Assembly (NCBI RefSeq): GCF_000768675.1
Contig: NZ_AVPI01000001.1
Span: 186,001 to 250,000 of the forward strand
DNA from: Knoellia flava TL1
Lineage (GTDB): Bacteria; Actinomycetota; Actinomycetes; Actinomycetales; Dermatophilaceae
Direction of reading: 5' to 3'
DNA length: 64,000 nucleotides
Shown here: one piece after another, positions 29,575 to 38,128 of the stretch
How positions within the stretch are numbered: the stretch's first letter is position 1
Layout: the number at the start of each line of letters is the position of its first letter
The notes under the pieces: generated by a model
Seen by the model: the letters and a program-made list of their open reading frames with translations, nothing else
What the model was told of the DNA's origin: nothing
Databases searched by the model: none
Position numbers and translations under genes: made by a program

Positions 29575-30804
29575 TCAGCCCGTGAGCTCCTCGCGTCGAC
29601 GCTCCATGTGGCGCCGCTCGATCTCGTTGTCGCACAGCCCGATCGCCTCGGCGAGGCTCTCTCGGGCCGCCTCGGTGTCACCGGCCCGGGCGAGCAGCTC
29701 GCCGCGCACGGCGGGCAGCCGGTGGCCCGCCATCTCGACCCCGTCGAGCAGCGCGAGCCCGGCCCGCGGCCCCTCGGCCTCCGCGACGGCGACAGCCCGC
29801 GCGACCCGCACGGCCGGTGACGGGGAGAGCCGCTCGAGCACGGCATACAGGTCGGCGATGTGGTCCCAGCGGGTGTCGGCGGCGGTCGGCGCGCTCGCGT
29901 GCTCGGCCGCGATGAGCGCCTGGAGGCGGTAGCTGCGGGCGAGCGGCGACGTGGGCTCGGGGCGTGACTCGAGCCGCGCGAGAAGCGCGAGCGCGTCGGC
30001 GACCTCGTCGTGGTGCCACAGCGCCCGGTCCTGGTCGGCGAGGAGGACGAGCGATCCGTCGGGGCCGACGCGTGCGTCGCGTCGGGAGTGCTGGAGCGTC
30101 GTGAGGACGACGAGGTGGGCGAGCGTGTCGCTCGGCCGAAGCCCCATCGTCACGCGCGCGAGACGGATCGCCTCGCCGGCCAGCTCGGCCCGGACGAGGT
30201 CCGGCCCGCTCCCGGGCGCGTAGCCGGCCGTGAACGCGAGGTATGCCGTGTGCGCGACGACGTCGAGCCGCTCGCCGATCGCGTCGGTCCCGGGGATGGC
30301 GAAGGGGATGCCGGCCGCGACGACCTTCTTCTTGGCCCGGGTGATGCGGGCGGCCATCGTCGCCTCGGGCACGAGGAAGAGCCGGGCGATGTCGGCCGTC
30401 GAGATGCCCATGACGAGGCGCAGCGACAGCGCGCTCGCACTCTCCGGTGAGAGCGAGGGGTGGGCGCACATGAGGACGAGCCGCAGCAGGTCGTCGTCGA
30501 CCACGGACCCGTCGTCGACCATGACTCCCTCCTTCGGCCGGCGTTCGGCCTCGACGGTGAGCAGCGGTTGCTTGCGAGCGGCCATCGCCTCGGCCCGCAG
30601 CCGGTCGAGGATGCGGCGTCGGGCGGCGGTCATGAGCCAGCCGCCGGGGTTGGCGGGCGTCGACTCCTGCGTCCATCTCGCCTGCGCGGTCGCGACCGCC
30701 TCCGCCAGCGCGTCCTCGACGAGGTCGAGCCGGCGGAACTGCGCGAGGAGCAGGGCCACGAGCCGGCCCCACTCCTCGCGCACGACGCGCTCGAGGGGCG
30801 TCAC
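29575..30804 (-). CDS. ECF42-type RNA polymerase sigma factor
   Basis: 409 residues from GTG 30804. Region 2 is REEWGRLVALLLAQFRRLDL, VEDALAEAVATAQARW and GWLMTAARRRILDRLRAEA; region 4 includes MGISTADIARLFLVPEATMA. A long helical C-terminal extension of about 200 residues (SYRLQALIAAEHASA, ARAVAVAEAEGPRAGLALLD) follows. Such a tail and adjacent DGPF genes define group ECF42, where the extension regulates the sigma in place of a membrane anti-sigma. Two DGPF genes lie directly upstream, with a GTGA overlap, so all three form one operon. Confidence 0.9.
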   Translation of the reverse strand: MTPLERVVREEWGRLVALLLAQFRRLDLVEDALAEAVATAQARWTQESTPANPGGWLMTAARRRILDRLRAEAMAARKQPLLTVEAERRPKEGVMVDDGSVVDDDLLRLVLMCAHPSLSPESASALSLRLVMGISTADIARLFLVPEATMAARITRAKKKVVAAGIPFAIPGTDAIGERLDVVAHTAYLAFTAGYAPGSGPDLVRAELAGEAIRLARVTMGLRPSDTLAHLVVLTTLQHSRRDARVGPDGSLVLLADQDRALWHHDEVADALALLARLESRPEPTSPLARSYRLQALIAAEHASAPTAADTRWDHIADLYAVLERLSPSPAVRVARAVAVAEAEGPRAGLALLDGVEMAGHRLPAVRGELLARAGDTEAARESLAEAIGLCDNEIERRHMERRREELTG

Positions 30805-31169
30805 CCGACCTGGTTCCCGGCAGCGTCGAGCTCGACGACGGAACGGATCTCCACGGCATACGCGGGTGGGAGGAGGGAGGCGGCCTCGATGGCGACGTCG
30901 AGGTCGGGCAGCTCGACGTCGTAGTAGCCACCGATCATCTCGGTCGTCTCGGCGAACGGTCCGTCGGTGAGGACGCGCCGGCCGTCGAGGTGGCGGACCG
31001 TCGTCGCCGTGTCGGCGTCGGCGAGCGGAGCACCGGAGATGCGGCGTCCGCGCTCGTCGACGAACCGGTGGAAGGCGTCGTGGCCGTCGACGTAGGCCTG
31101 CCGCTCCTCGGGTCCGGCCGCCTCCCAGCCGCCGGGCTCGTAGGCGAGGAGGAAAAGGTAGCGCCTCAC
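30801..31169 (-). CDS. DGPF (YCII-related) protein
   Basis: 122 residues from GTG 31169 (VRRYLFLLAYEPGGWEAA). The eponymous motif is TDGPFAETTEMIGGYYDVE at about residues 69-87. YCII-like dimeric alpha-beta proteins of this kind accompany ECF42 sigma factors; their role is unknown. Its start overlaps the stop of the first DGPF gene and its stop overlaps the sigma start, so the operon is fully coupled. Confidence 0.88.
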   Translation of the reverse strand: MRRYLFLLAYEPGGWEAAGPEERQAYVDGHDAFHRFVDERGRRISGAPLADADTATTVRHLDGRRVLTDGPFAETTEMIGGYYDVELPDLDVAIEAASLLPPAYAVEIRSVVELDAAGNQVG

Positions 31170-31516
31170 TGGACCAGGGTGCGGAACTCGAGGAGCTCGC
31201 CGCGAGATGCGAACTCGGTGCAGATGCGGCGGAGGTCGGCCTCGTCGTCGGTCTCGACGAGGTAGAAGCCGACGACCTGCTCGGCGGACTCGGTGAAGGG
31301 CCCATCGGTGACGAGCGCTCCCCCGGACCCGTCGGGGCGCATCGAGGTCGCCTCGGCCGAGGGGGTGAGCGGGCTCGTCATCAGCAGGGTGTGCCCGCCG
31401 GACGCGAGGTCCTCGTGGAACTGCTCGTGCGAGCGCATTCCCTTCTCGTGCTCCTCGGGCGGGAGCTGTGCCCACTCCGCCTCGGGCGCGGGCAGCAGCA
31501 GCAGGTGGCGACTCAT
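31166..31516 (-). CDS. DGPF (YCII-related) protein, first gene of the ECF42 operon
   Basis: 116 residues from ATG 31516 (MSRHLLLLPAPEAEW). It carries TDGPFTESAEQVVGFYLVE at about residues 69-87, the DGPF signature, and ends LLEFRTLVQ. It is a diverged paralogue of the next gene. The promoter of the three-gene operon should lie in 31517-31664, the divergent gap shared with the acyltransferase gene. Confidence 0.87.
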   Translation of the reverse strand: MSRHLLLLPAPEAEWAQLPPEEHEKGMRSHEQFHEDLASGGHTLLMTSPLTPSAEATSMRPDGSGGALVTDGPFTESAEQVVGFYLVETDDEADLRRICTEFASRGELLEFRTLVQ

Positions 31517-31664
31517 CGGGTCTCCTCCGGTCGGTTCGGTGTGGCCGCGGGTGCGACCTCCACCCTCGTGACGAGCGAACCACACCCGGATCGACAACCG
31601 GGTCGTGCCGGGCTGGGTCGTCGTACTCACGCGCGGGAAGGCATGCACCCGCCACGCTGTCCCC

Positions 31665-33002
31665 ATGGACCTCTCCACCGTGCGCGACCTCGCCCGCGCC
31701 ACCCCCGCCGAACGCAACCGGGTCGTCGACCTGCTGCGGGCCGGGGCGATCCTCGTCGTCGTCCTCGGCCACTGGCTCATGGCCGCCGTGCAGGTCCGCG
31801 ACGACGAGCTCGTCATGGGCCACCTGCTCGGGCTCGCGCCGTGGACGCACCCGCTCACCTGGGTCTTCCAGGTCATGCCGGTGTTCTTCGTCGTGGGCGG
31901 CTACGCGAACGCGCTCTCGTGGCGCTCGGCCCGCCGACGGAACCTCCCGTATGCCGGGTGGCTCCGCTCGCGGCTGCGTCGCCTCCTCGTCCCGGTCGTC
32001 CCGTTGCTGCTGCTCTGGCTGGCGGCGACAGCTGTGGCGTGGGAGGCGGGCGTCCCGGCGGGCACGCTGCGCACGGCCTCGCAGGTGGCCCTCGTGCCCA
32101 CGTGGTTCCTCGCGGCCTACGTCGTCGTGTGCGCCCTCGCGCCGGCGACCCTGTGGCTGTGGGAGCGGTTCGGGTGGGCGTCCGTCGCCGCCGGGCTGGC
32201 GCTCGGAGGGCTCGTCGACCTCGTGTCGATCGGCGCCGACCTCCTCCTCGTCGGGTTCGCCAACTACGTCGTCGTGTGGGCCACCGTCTCCCAGCTCGGC
32301 TACGCGTGGCTCGACGGGCGGCTCGCCGGCACGGGTCGGCGGCTGCTCCTCGCCGCGGTCGGCGGGACCGCGACGCTCGCGCTCGTCGGCCTCGGCCCCT
32401 ATCCGGTGTCGATGATCGGGCTCGACGGTGCTGCGGTGAACAACTCCTACCCGACGCGCGTGACGATGCTGACGCTCGGCCTGCTCCAGGCCGGGCTCGT
32501 CCTCGCCCTCGAGCCGCTGCTCGCGCGGTGGATGAGCCGCCCGCGCGCCTGGACCGCGACGGTCCTCGTCAACACACGCATCATGACGCTCTACCTGTGG
32601 CACCTCACCGCGATGGTGCTCGTCATCGGGGCCCTCCTGCTGCTCGGCGGCCCCGGCCTCGGCATCGAGCCGGTGAGCGCCGGCTGGTGGCTGACCCGGC
32701 CGCTGTGGTGGGCGCTCCTCGGCATCGTCACGGCCGGCGCGGTCGCCGCGCTGGGCCGCTTCGAGACGCCCCGCGCCGACGACTCCCCGCCGCCACCGGT
32801 CTGGCTGCCGGTGCTCGTCACCGCGGTTGCCTGCGGCGGGCTCGGCCTCATGGCGGCGCAAGGAGTCGTGGCCGAGGACGGCGTGCACTGGTGGTGGCCA
32901 GTGCTCACGGTCGCCGCCGTCGGGCTGCTGCTCCTCAGGCCGGGGGGTCGGTCGGGCGCTCGGCCAGCGGCGCGGGCAGCGGCCGGGCGTGGACGACCGT
33001 GA
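31665..33002 (+). CDS. Acyltransferase 3 family membrane protein
   Basis: 445 residues with about ten membrane helices. The acyltransferase-3 signature is at the start: VDLLRAGAILVVVLGHW, with R25 and H36. MPVFFVVGGYANALSW and a later RIMTLYLWHLTAMVLVIGAL are also typical. Such proteins move acyl groups onto sugars or other acceptors at the membrane; the acceptor is unknown. ATG 31665 is preferred over an upstream in-frame codon. The last 22 codons run antisense into the end of the second helD gene: the two stops overlap by 68 bases. Confidence 0.8.
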   Translation: MDLSTVRDLARATPAERNRVVDLLRAGAILVVVLGHWLMAAVQVRDDELVMGHLLGLAPWTHPLTWVFQVMPVFFVVGGYANALSWRSARRRNLPYAGWLRSRLRRLLVPVVPLLLLWLAATAVAWEAGVPAGTLRTASQVALVPTWFLAAYVVVCALAPATLWLWERFGWASVAAGLALGGLVDLVSIGADLLLVGFANYVVVWATVSQLGYAWLDGRLAGTGRRLLLAAVGGTATLALVGLGPYPVSMIGLDGAAVNNSYPTRVTMLTLGLLQAGLVLALEPLLARWMSRPRAWTATVLVNTRIMTLYLWHLTAMVLVIGALLLLGGPGLGIEPVSAGWWLTRPLWWALLGIVTAGAVAALGRFETPRADDSPPPPVWLPVLVTAVACGGLGLMAAQGVVAEDGVHWWWPVLTVAAVGLLLLRPGGRSGARPAARAAAGRGRP

Positions 33003-34968
33003 GGTCGGAGACCGCACGGGTGAGCACGACGTAGAGGCGGCGCAGACCGGTGCGCTCGTCGGGCTCGGCCTCGGCCACCTCGGCCGGCTCGAGGACGAGC
33101 ACGTGGTCGAACTCGAGACCCTTGGCGACCGTCGCCGGCACGACGTCGACCTGGTGGTCAACGTCGCCGTGGTCGGCGCCGAGGGTGCCGTGCTCGATGC
33201 CCGCCGCGGACAGCGCAGCCGAGACCTCGGCGACGCGGGCATCCGGCACGATCGCCCCGATGCTGCCCTCGAGGGCACGCAGCCGGTCGACGTGCGCGAC
33301 AGCGGTGGCGACAAGGTTCCCGTCGGCGGCGACCTCGACGAGGTCGAGCAGCCCGGGGTTTGCGCGGACCGACTCGGGTGCGGCGAGCCCCGGGGCCGCG
33401 GTGGGCAGCAGCCGCGCCGCGAACTCGATGACGCTCGCGGGCACGCGGAACCCGCGACGCAGCTCGGAGACGACCCCCTCGGGCTTGCCGAGGTGGGCCA
33501 GCGTCTCCGACCACGACGCCGTCGACCACGGGGTCGTGCCCTGCGCGATGTCGCCGAGCACCGTGGCCGCGCCGGTCGAGCAGCGTCGGCCGACGGCGCG
33601 CAGCTGCATCGGCGAGAGGTCCTGCGCCTCGTCGAGGACGACGTGGCCGAGGCTCGGCGTCCGGTTGAGCAGGTCGCCGAGCTCGTCGAGCAGCCACGTG
33701 TCCGCGAGTGTCCACTTCGCCGATCCCGCTGTGCGAGAGGGCTTCTGCCACAGCAGGCGGCTCTGCTCGTCGGCCGACAGGACCCCGTCGGCTGCCGCCG
33801 CGAGCGCGTCCGCGTCGGAGAGGAGCCGGTGCAGCAGCGCGCGGGGTTCGACCTTGGGCCAGATCGAGCCGGCATACGCCTTGACCGGCGCGCTGCGCGC
33901 GACGGCGTCCTGGACACGGTCGTCGGGGTACTCCCCCAGCGCCTCCATCCGCACGAGGACGGCGTGGGCGAGCCGCTGCGGCAGGAGCTGGCGCGCCGCC
34001 TCGTAGCGCACGTCGCGCGCCGCGAGACCGTCGACGAGCGGAGCGATGTCGTATGCCGGCACGCGCCACCGGCGTGACCCGCGCGGGACGACCATCGCCT
34101 CGCTCGGCGGCACGAGGTGCGACCACACGGCGCGGTGGAGCACCTGCGCCATGCGGGCGTCACCCTTGAGCCGGGCGACCTCGGTGGGCTCGGCCGCCCG
34201 GACCGGCACCGACGCCGTGAGCGCCTCGATGCTCGTGTGCTTGACCTCGACCTCGCCGAGGGTCGGGAGCACGGCCCCGATGTGGTCGAGGAAGGCCTCG
34301 TTGGGTCCGACGACGAGGACGCCGCTGCGGCTCAGCCGCTCGCGGAACGCATAGAGCAGCCATGCCGCGCGGTGGAGCCCGACCGCGGTCTTGCCGGTGC
34401 CGGGCGCTCCCTGGATGCAGACGGTCGTCGTCGCGTCGACCCGGACGAGGGCGTCCTGCTCGGGCTGGATCGTCGCGACGATGTCGCGCATGGGCCCGAC
34501 GCGGGGCCGCTCGATCTCGGTCGCGAGGATCTGCGACGTCGCGTCCGGCTCGGTCTCGTCGAGGAGGTGCTCGTCCTCCATCGCGGTGATCCGGCCGTGG
34601 TCGTAGCCGAACCGGCGCCGCAGCCGCACGCCGAGCGGGTCGGTGTGGGAGGCGCGGTAGAAGGTCGTCGACACCGGCGCGCGCCAGTCGATGACGAGCG
34701 GGTCGCCGAGGTCGTCGGTGACGTGCCGTCGGCCGATGTACCAGCGCTCGTCGGTGTCGAGGTCGACGCGCCCGAAGAAGAGCGCGGTCGTGGGGTCGTC
34801 CTCGAGCGAGCGGGCGCGACGCCACAGCGTCTCGGCGAGCCGCTCGGACGAGACGGCGTCACCGCCCTGGATGTCGAGGGCGAGGGTCCGCTCGCGCATC
34901 CGGGCCAGCTCGGCGCGCGCGTTCGCGAGGTGGGCGCGCTCGCGGGTGAGCTCCTCATGAGTGGGCAT
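32935..34968 (-). CDS. Second HelD-family RNA polymerase recycling ATPase
   Basis: 677 residues. N-terminal coiled coil (LTRERAHLANARAELARMRE), HelD segment DPLVIDWRAPVSTTFYRAS, Walker A GAPGTGKT (K193), VVLDEAQDLSPMQLRAVGRR, TVLGDIAQGTTPW, LRRGFRVPASVIEF, VPATVAKGLEFDHVLVLEPA and LRRLYVVLTRAVSDL. It shares the full domain order with the protein at 23262-25475 but is clearly diverged and 60 residues shorter. One of the pair may be the housekeeping HelD and the other a HelR-type rifamycin-tolerance factor; the sequence alone does not say which. Confidence 0.88.
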   Translation of the reverse strand: MPTHEELTRERAHLANARAELARMRERTLALDIQGGDAVSSERLAETLWRRARSLEDDPTTALFFGRVDLDTDERWYIGRRHVTDDLGDPLVIDWRAPVSTTFYRASHTDPLGVRLRRRFGYDHGRITAMEDEHLLDETEPDATSQILATEIERPRVGPMRDIVATIQPEQDALVRVDATTTVCIQGAPGTGKTAVGLHRAAWLLYAFRERLSRSGVLVVGPNEAFLDHIGAVLPTLGEVEVKHTSIEALTASVPVRAAEPTEVARLKGDARMAQVLHRAVWSHLVPPSEAMVVPRGSRRWRVPAYDIAPLVDGLAARDVRYEAARQLLPQRLAHAVLVRMEALGEYPDDRVQDAVARSAPVKAYAGSIWPKVEPRALLHRLLSDADALAAAADGVLSADEQSRLLWQKPSRTAGSAKWTLADTWLLDELGDLLNRTPSLGHVVLDEAQDLSPMQLRAVGRRCSTGAATVLGDIAQGTTPWSTASWSETLAHLGKPEGVVSELRRGFRVPASVIEFAARLLPTAAPGLAAPESVRANPGLLDLVEVAADGNLVATAVAHVDRLRALEGSIGAIVPDARVAEVSAALSAAGIEHGTLGADHGDVDHQVDVVPATVAKGLEFDHVLVLEPAEVAEAEPDERTGLRRLYVVLTRAVSDLTVVHARPLPAPLAERPTDPPA

Positions 34969-35024
34969 GACGCTGTCGCCTCTCCTGAGCTCAGGGGTGT
35001 GTTGGGGGGATGGGACAGCCTAGG

Positions 35025-35849
35025 TCACGGACGCGCGAGGGTCACCCGGACATCGGTCCACCACGACAGCCGGCCTTCGCGCTGACGGTCCTCGAGCATC
35101 GGCTGGACCTGCTCGCGGACCGCCTCGAGGGTGCCGAGCCGCTCGTGCGCCTCGAGGACGACGCGGAACCCCTGCGACCAGACCCAGTCCCACCACGCCT
35201 GCGCCGCCGGGAGGGTGACGGTGATCCGGTGCTCCTCCGTGGCGACCCGGCCGAAGCCGTGCTCGCGCAGCACCGCCTCGAGCCGCTCCACCGAGGCGAA
35301 GTCCCCCTCCCGGGCCACCGTGATCGGAGGTCGCTCCTTCTCGGGGAGCGCCTGCACCACGGTGCCGTGGATGTCGGCCCACGAGTCGTCGGCCGCACCG
35401 AACCACGTGAACCCGAGCCGGCCCGACGGCGAGAGCCCCGCGCGGTGGACGTCCAGGGCCGCGCCGAGGTCCGGCAGGAAGAAGAGGACGAGTCCGGCCT
35501 GCACGACGTCCCAGGGACCCGGCGGCGGGTCAGCAGCGTCACCCACCTCCGCGGTGAGCCACGGGAGGTCGGCGGCCTCGGAGCGGAGCCCGGCCACCAT
35601 CGTCGGAGCGATGTCCGTCGCCGTCACGGCACCGGTCGGCCCGACGGCCCGCGCGGCCAGCAGCGCGCTCGCGCCACGGCCACAGCCGACGTCGAGGACG
35701 CGCTCGCCGGCAGTGGGCCGGGTCGCCCCCACGAGAGCTCGCGCGGCAGGTCCGAAGAACTCGACCCCGACCTGGTCGTAGGTCGCCGCCGCCCGCTCGA
35801 AGACTCCACCGATGAGTGCCTTCTGCTCGGCGGCGGACTCGTGGGCCAT
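35025..35849 (-). CDS. Class I SAM-dependent methyltransferase
   Basis: 274 residues from ATG 35849 (MAHESAAEQKALIGGVFERA). The SAM site is ERVLDVGCGRGASALLAARA (about residues 48-67), then VTATDIAPTMVAGLRSEAAD and WDVVQAGLVLFFLPDLGAAL. The overall pattern resembles UbiE/MenG-like and small-molecule methyltransferases; the acceptor is unknown. It follows the TrmH-type gene by four bases and is probably in the same transcript. Confidence 0.8.
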   Translation of the reverse strand: MAHESAAEQKALIGGVFERAAATYDQVGVEFFGPAARALVGATRPTAGERVLDVGCGRGASALLAARAVGPTGAVTATDIAPTMVAGLRSEAADLPWLTAEVGDAADPPPGPWDVVQAGLVLFFLPDLGAALDVHRAGLSPSGRLGFTWFGAADDSWADIHGTVVQALPEKERPPITVAREGDFASVERLEAVLREHGFGRVATEEHRITVTLPAAQAWWDWVWSQGFRVVLEAHERLGTLEAVREQVQPMLEDRQREGRLSWWTDVRVTLARP

Positions 35850-35853
35850 CCCG

Positions 35854-36513
35854 TCAGTGTGCCCCCGTGGTCGCGGCGTCGCCGACGCTTTGGTCGAAGA
35901 CGTGGCGCCGCACCCAGGCGTGCATCGCGATGGCCGCCGCCGCCCCAGCGTTGATCGAGCGCGTCGACCCGAACTGCTCGATGTGCAGCGTCGCCTCGCA
36001 CTCGGCGCGCATCGCCTCCGACAACCCCGGCCCCTCCTGCCCGAAGACGAGCATGGCTTTGCGCGGCAGGTCGTAGGTCTCGAGTGCGCGGCTCCCGGGC
36101 AGGTTGTCGATCCCGATGAGCCGTATGCCGTGCGCCCGCGCCCACGAGGCCAGCTCGCCGGGCGTGGCGTGGTGGTGCTCGTGCTGGTAACGATCGGTGA
36201 CCATGGCACCTCTGCGGTTCCACCGACGGCGGCCGACGATGTGGAAGGCGGCGGCGCCCATCGCGTTGGCGGTCCGGACGACCGAGCCGATGTTGAAGTC
36301 GTGCTCCCAGTTCTCGATCGCGACGTGGAAGTCGTGCCGCCGCGTGTCGAGGTCGGCGACGATCGCCTCGTGGCGCCAGTAGCGGTAGGCGTCGACGACG
36401 TTGCGCCGGTCGCCCTCGCGCAGCAGGTCGGGGTCGAGCCGCTCGTCGTCGGGCCACGCCCCGTCCCAGGGACCGACCCCGACGTCGTCAACTCGGTTGC
36501 CGCTGTCGGTCAT
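35854..36513 (-). CDS. TrmH/SpoU-family RNA 2'-O-methyltransferase
   Basis: 219 residues from ATG 36513. The three SPOUT motifs are clear: NIGSVVRTANAMGAAAFHIV (about 80), VFGQEGPGLSEAM (about 158) and STRSINAGAAAAIAMHAW near the C-terminus. The last deviates from the usual S-L-N-V-S. The protein should bind SAM in a trefoil knot and methylate ribose in tRNA or rRNA; the site is unknown. Its start codon lies 20 bases from the divergent DinB gene start, so both promoters overlap coding sequence. Confidence 0.88.
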   Translation of the reverse strand: MTDSGNRVDDVGVGPWDGAWPDDERLDPDLLREGDRRNVVDAYRYWRHEAIVADLDTRRHDFHVAIENWEHDFNIGSVVRTANAMGAAAFHIVGRRRWNRRGAMVTDRYQHEHHHATPGELASWARAHGIRLIGIDNLPGSRALETYDLPRKAMLVFGQEGPGLSEAMRAECEATLHIEQFGSTRSINAGAAAAIAMHAWVRRHVFDQSVGDAATTGAH

Positions 36514-36532
36514 GGACACCACGATGTCAGGC

Positions 36533-37021
36533 ATGGGTGAGCTGCTGGGTGAGAGGGACAACTACGCGGACTACCTCCGCAGCCGGCGCGAGATGTTCGT
36601 CGCGGCCTGCGAGGGGCTCACACCCGAGCAGCTCGCTCTGCGCTCGGTGCCGCCGTCGACGATGTCGCTGCTCGGCATGGTGCGCCACCTCGCCGAGGTC
36701 GAGCGGGTGTGGTTCCGTCGCTGGCTCGACGGCGGCGACCCGGAGCGGCTCTGGGGGCCGCGCGGCAACGACGACGACTGGAACGGCGCCGTCGGCAGCC
36801 AGGAGTGCGTCGACGAGGCCTGGTCCGCCTGGCGCGCCGAGGTCGCGTTCGCCGAGGGCTGGCTCGCCGCGCACGACGACATGGGAGCGGTCGTCGACGC
36901 CGACCACCACGGCCGGATCAACGTCCGCGACATCGTCGTCCACCTCGTCGAGGAGTACGCCCAGCACCTCGGGCACGCCGACCTCCTCCGCGAGGTCATC
37001 GACGGGCGCAGGAGTGGCTGA
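36533..37021 (+). CDS. DinB-superfamily protein (DUF664 type)
   Basis: 162 residues. The four-helix bundle with metal-binding histidines is indicated by LLGMVRHLAEVERVWFRRWL, the middle GRINVRDIVVHLVEEY and AQHLGHADLLREVIDG. That last part is the DUF664 ending with an H-x2-H pair. Related proteins include thiol-dependent transferases, but most have no known substrate. An in-frame ATG at 36512 would add seven residues and overlap the divergent trmH-type start codon; 36533 is the more typical start. Confidence 0.82.
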   Translation: MGELLGERDNYADYLRSRREMFVAACEGLTPEQLALRSVPPSTMSLLGMVRHLAEVERVWFRRWLDGGDPERLWGPRGNDDDWNGAVGSQECVDEAWSAWRAEVAFAEGWLAAHDDMGAVVDADHHGRINVRDIVVHLVEEYAQHLGHADLLREVIDGRRSG

Positions 37022-37030
37022 CGCGCGGAC

Positions 37031-37315
37031 CTAGTGGTTGCGCAGGGCGTCGATGAGCTCGTCCTTGCTCATCGACGCGCGACCCTCGATGTCGAGCTCC
37101 TTGGCCCGGTCGCGCAGCTCCTCGACGGTGCGGTCCTCGTAGTCCTCGGCGGACCCGCCGCGCTCGCCCATCTCGGAGCGTGAGGTGGCCGCCGCGGCGT
37201 TGGAGATGCGGGCGGCCTTCTCCTTGCTCGCACCGTCGTCGCGCAGCTTCTCGTAGAGCTCGGGGTCCTTGATGCTCGGTCCGGGGTCCTTCGAACCGCT
37301 CTTGCCCTGCGGCAT
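37031..37315 (-). CDS. Small protein with a Rho N-terminal-like (SAP) domain
   Basis: 94 residues. The N-terminal half (KDPELYEKLRDDGASKEKAA, RISNAAAATSRSEMG) matches a short conserved actinobacterial family. The C-terminal 35 residues (TVEELRDRAKELDIEGRASM, SKDELIDALRNH) are the helix-extended-helix seen in Rho_N and SAP domains, which bind nucleic acid. Function unknown, possibly a nucleoid or stress protein. Located 75 bases downstream of narI on the same strand. Confidence 0.78.
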   Translation of the reverse strand: MPQGKSGSKDPGPSIKDPELYEKLRDDGASKEKAARISNAAAATSRSEMGERGGSAEDYEDRTVEELRDRAKELDIEGRASMSKDELIDALRNH

Positions 37316-37390
37316 GGCTCCTCCTCGAGAGTCGGTGGCGTTCCTCCCACCCTGTGCCCGCGCGGAGTGATGTGCAAACGGGCGGCCGTC

Positions 37391-38128
37391 CTACTGCACC
37401 TTCTCCCACCCGCGCTTCTGGGCGCGGGTGCCCGCTCCCCGGCCGGGTCGCTCGTCGCGGCTGCGGTAGACGACGTAGGGCCGCGTGAAGTAGCCGATCG
37501 GCGCCGAGAAGACATGCACGAGACGCGTGAACGGCCACATGGCGATGAGGAGGAACGCGAGGAAGGCGTGCAGCTTGAAGCCGACCGGTGCCGACTCCAT
37601 GAGGCTCGCGTCGGGCTGGAACCAGAAGATCTGGCGGAACCACGGCGAGACGCCGTCACGGTAGTTGTACTCCCCGCCGATGGTGAAGAGGCTGCCTGCC
37701 ACGGTGTTCCACATGCCGAGGACGATGACGGTGCCGAGCACGGCATACATGACCTTGTCGTTGACCGTCGTCGCGGAGAAGACCGGGCCGACGGTCCGAC
37801 GGCGGTAGACGAGGATGGCCAGCCCGACGACCGCCGCGATGCCGGCGGGGATTCCGCCGGCCAGCGCGATGACGTGGTAGGCCTCGTGGCTCAGGCCGAC
37901 GGCGTCGGTCCAGTCCTGGGGCAGGAGCAGCCCGAGCACGTGACCCATGACGACGCCGAGCATGCCGAAGTGGAAGAGCGGGCTGCCGATGCGCAGGAGC
38001 CTGCTCTCGTAGAGCTGCGAGCTGCGGGTGGTCCAGCCGAACTTGTCGTAGCGGTAGCGCCAGACGTGCCCGACGACGAAGACCGCGAGGCAGATGTAGG
38101 GGAAGATCACCCAGAGGAACGTGCTCAC
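37391..38128 (-). CDS. narI: Respiratory nitrate reductase gamma subunit (cytochrome b)
   Basis: 245 residues from GTG 38128, five membrane helices. It takes electrons from menaquinol through two hemes and passes them to NarH. Histidines in ICLAVFVVGHVWRYRYDKFG, GSPLFHFGMLGVVMGHVLGL and GFKLHAFLAFLLIAMWPFTR match the heme-ligand positions of the family. It is the last gene of narGHJI and overlaps narJ by four bases. Confidence 0.95.
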   Translation of the reverse strand: MSTFLWVIFPYICLAVFVVGHVWRYRYDKFGWTTRSSQLYESRLLRIGSPLFHFGMLGVVMGHVLGLLLPQDWTDAVGLSHEAYHVIALAGGIPAGIAAVVGLAILVYRRRTVGPVFSATTVNDKVMYAVLGTVIVLGMWNTVAGSLFTIGGEYNYRDGVSPWFRQIFWFQPDASLMESAPVGFKLHAFLAFLLIAMWPFTRLVHVFSAPIGYFTRPYVVYRSRDERPGRGAGTRAQKRGWEKVQ

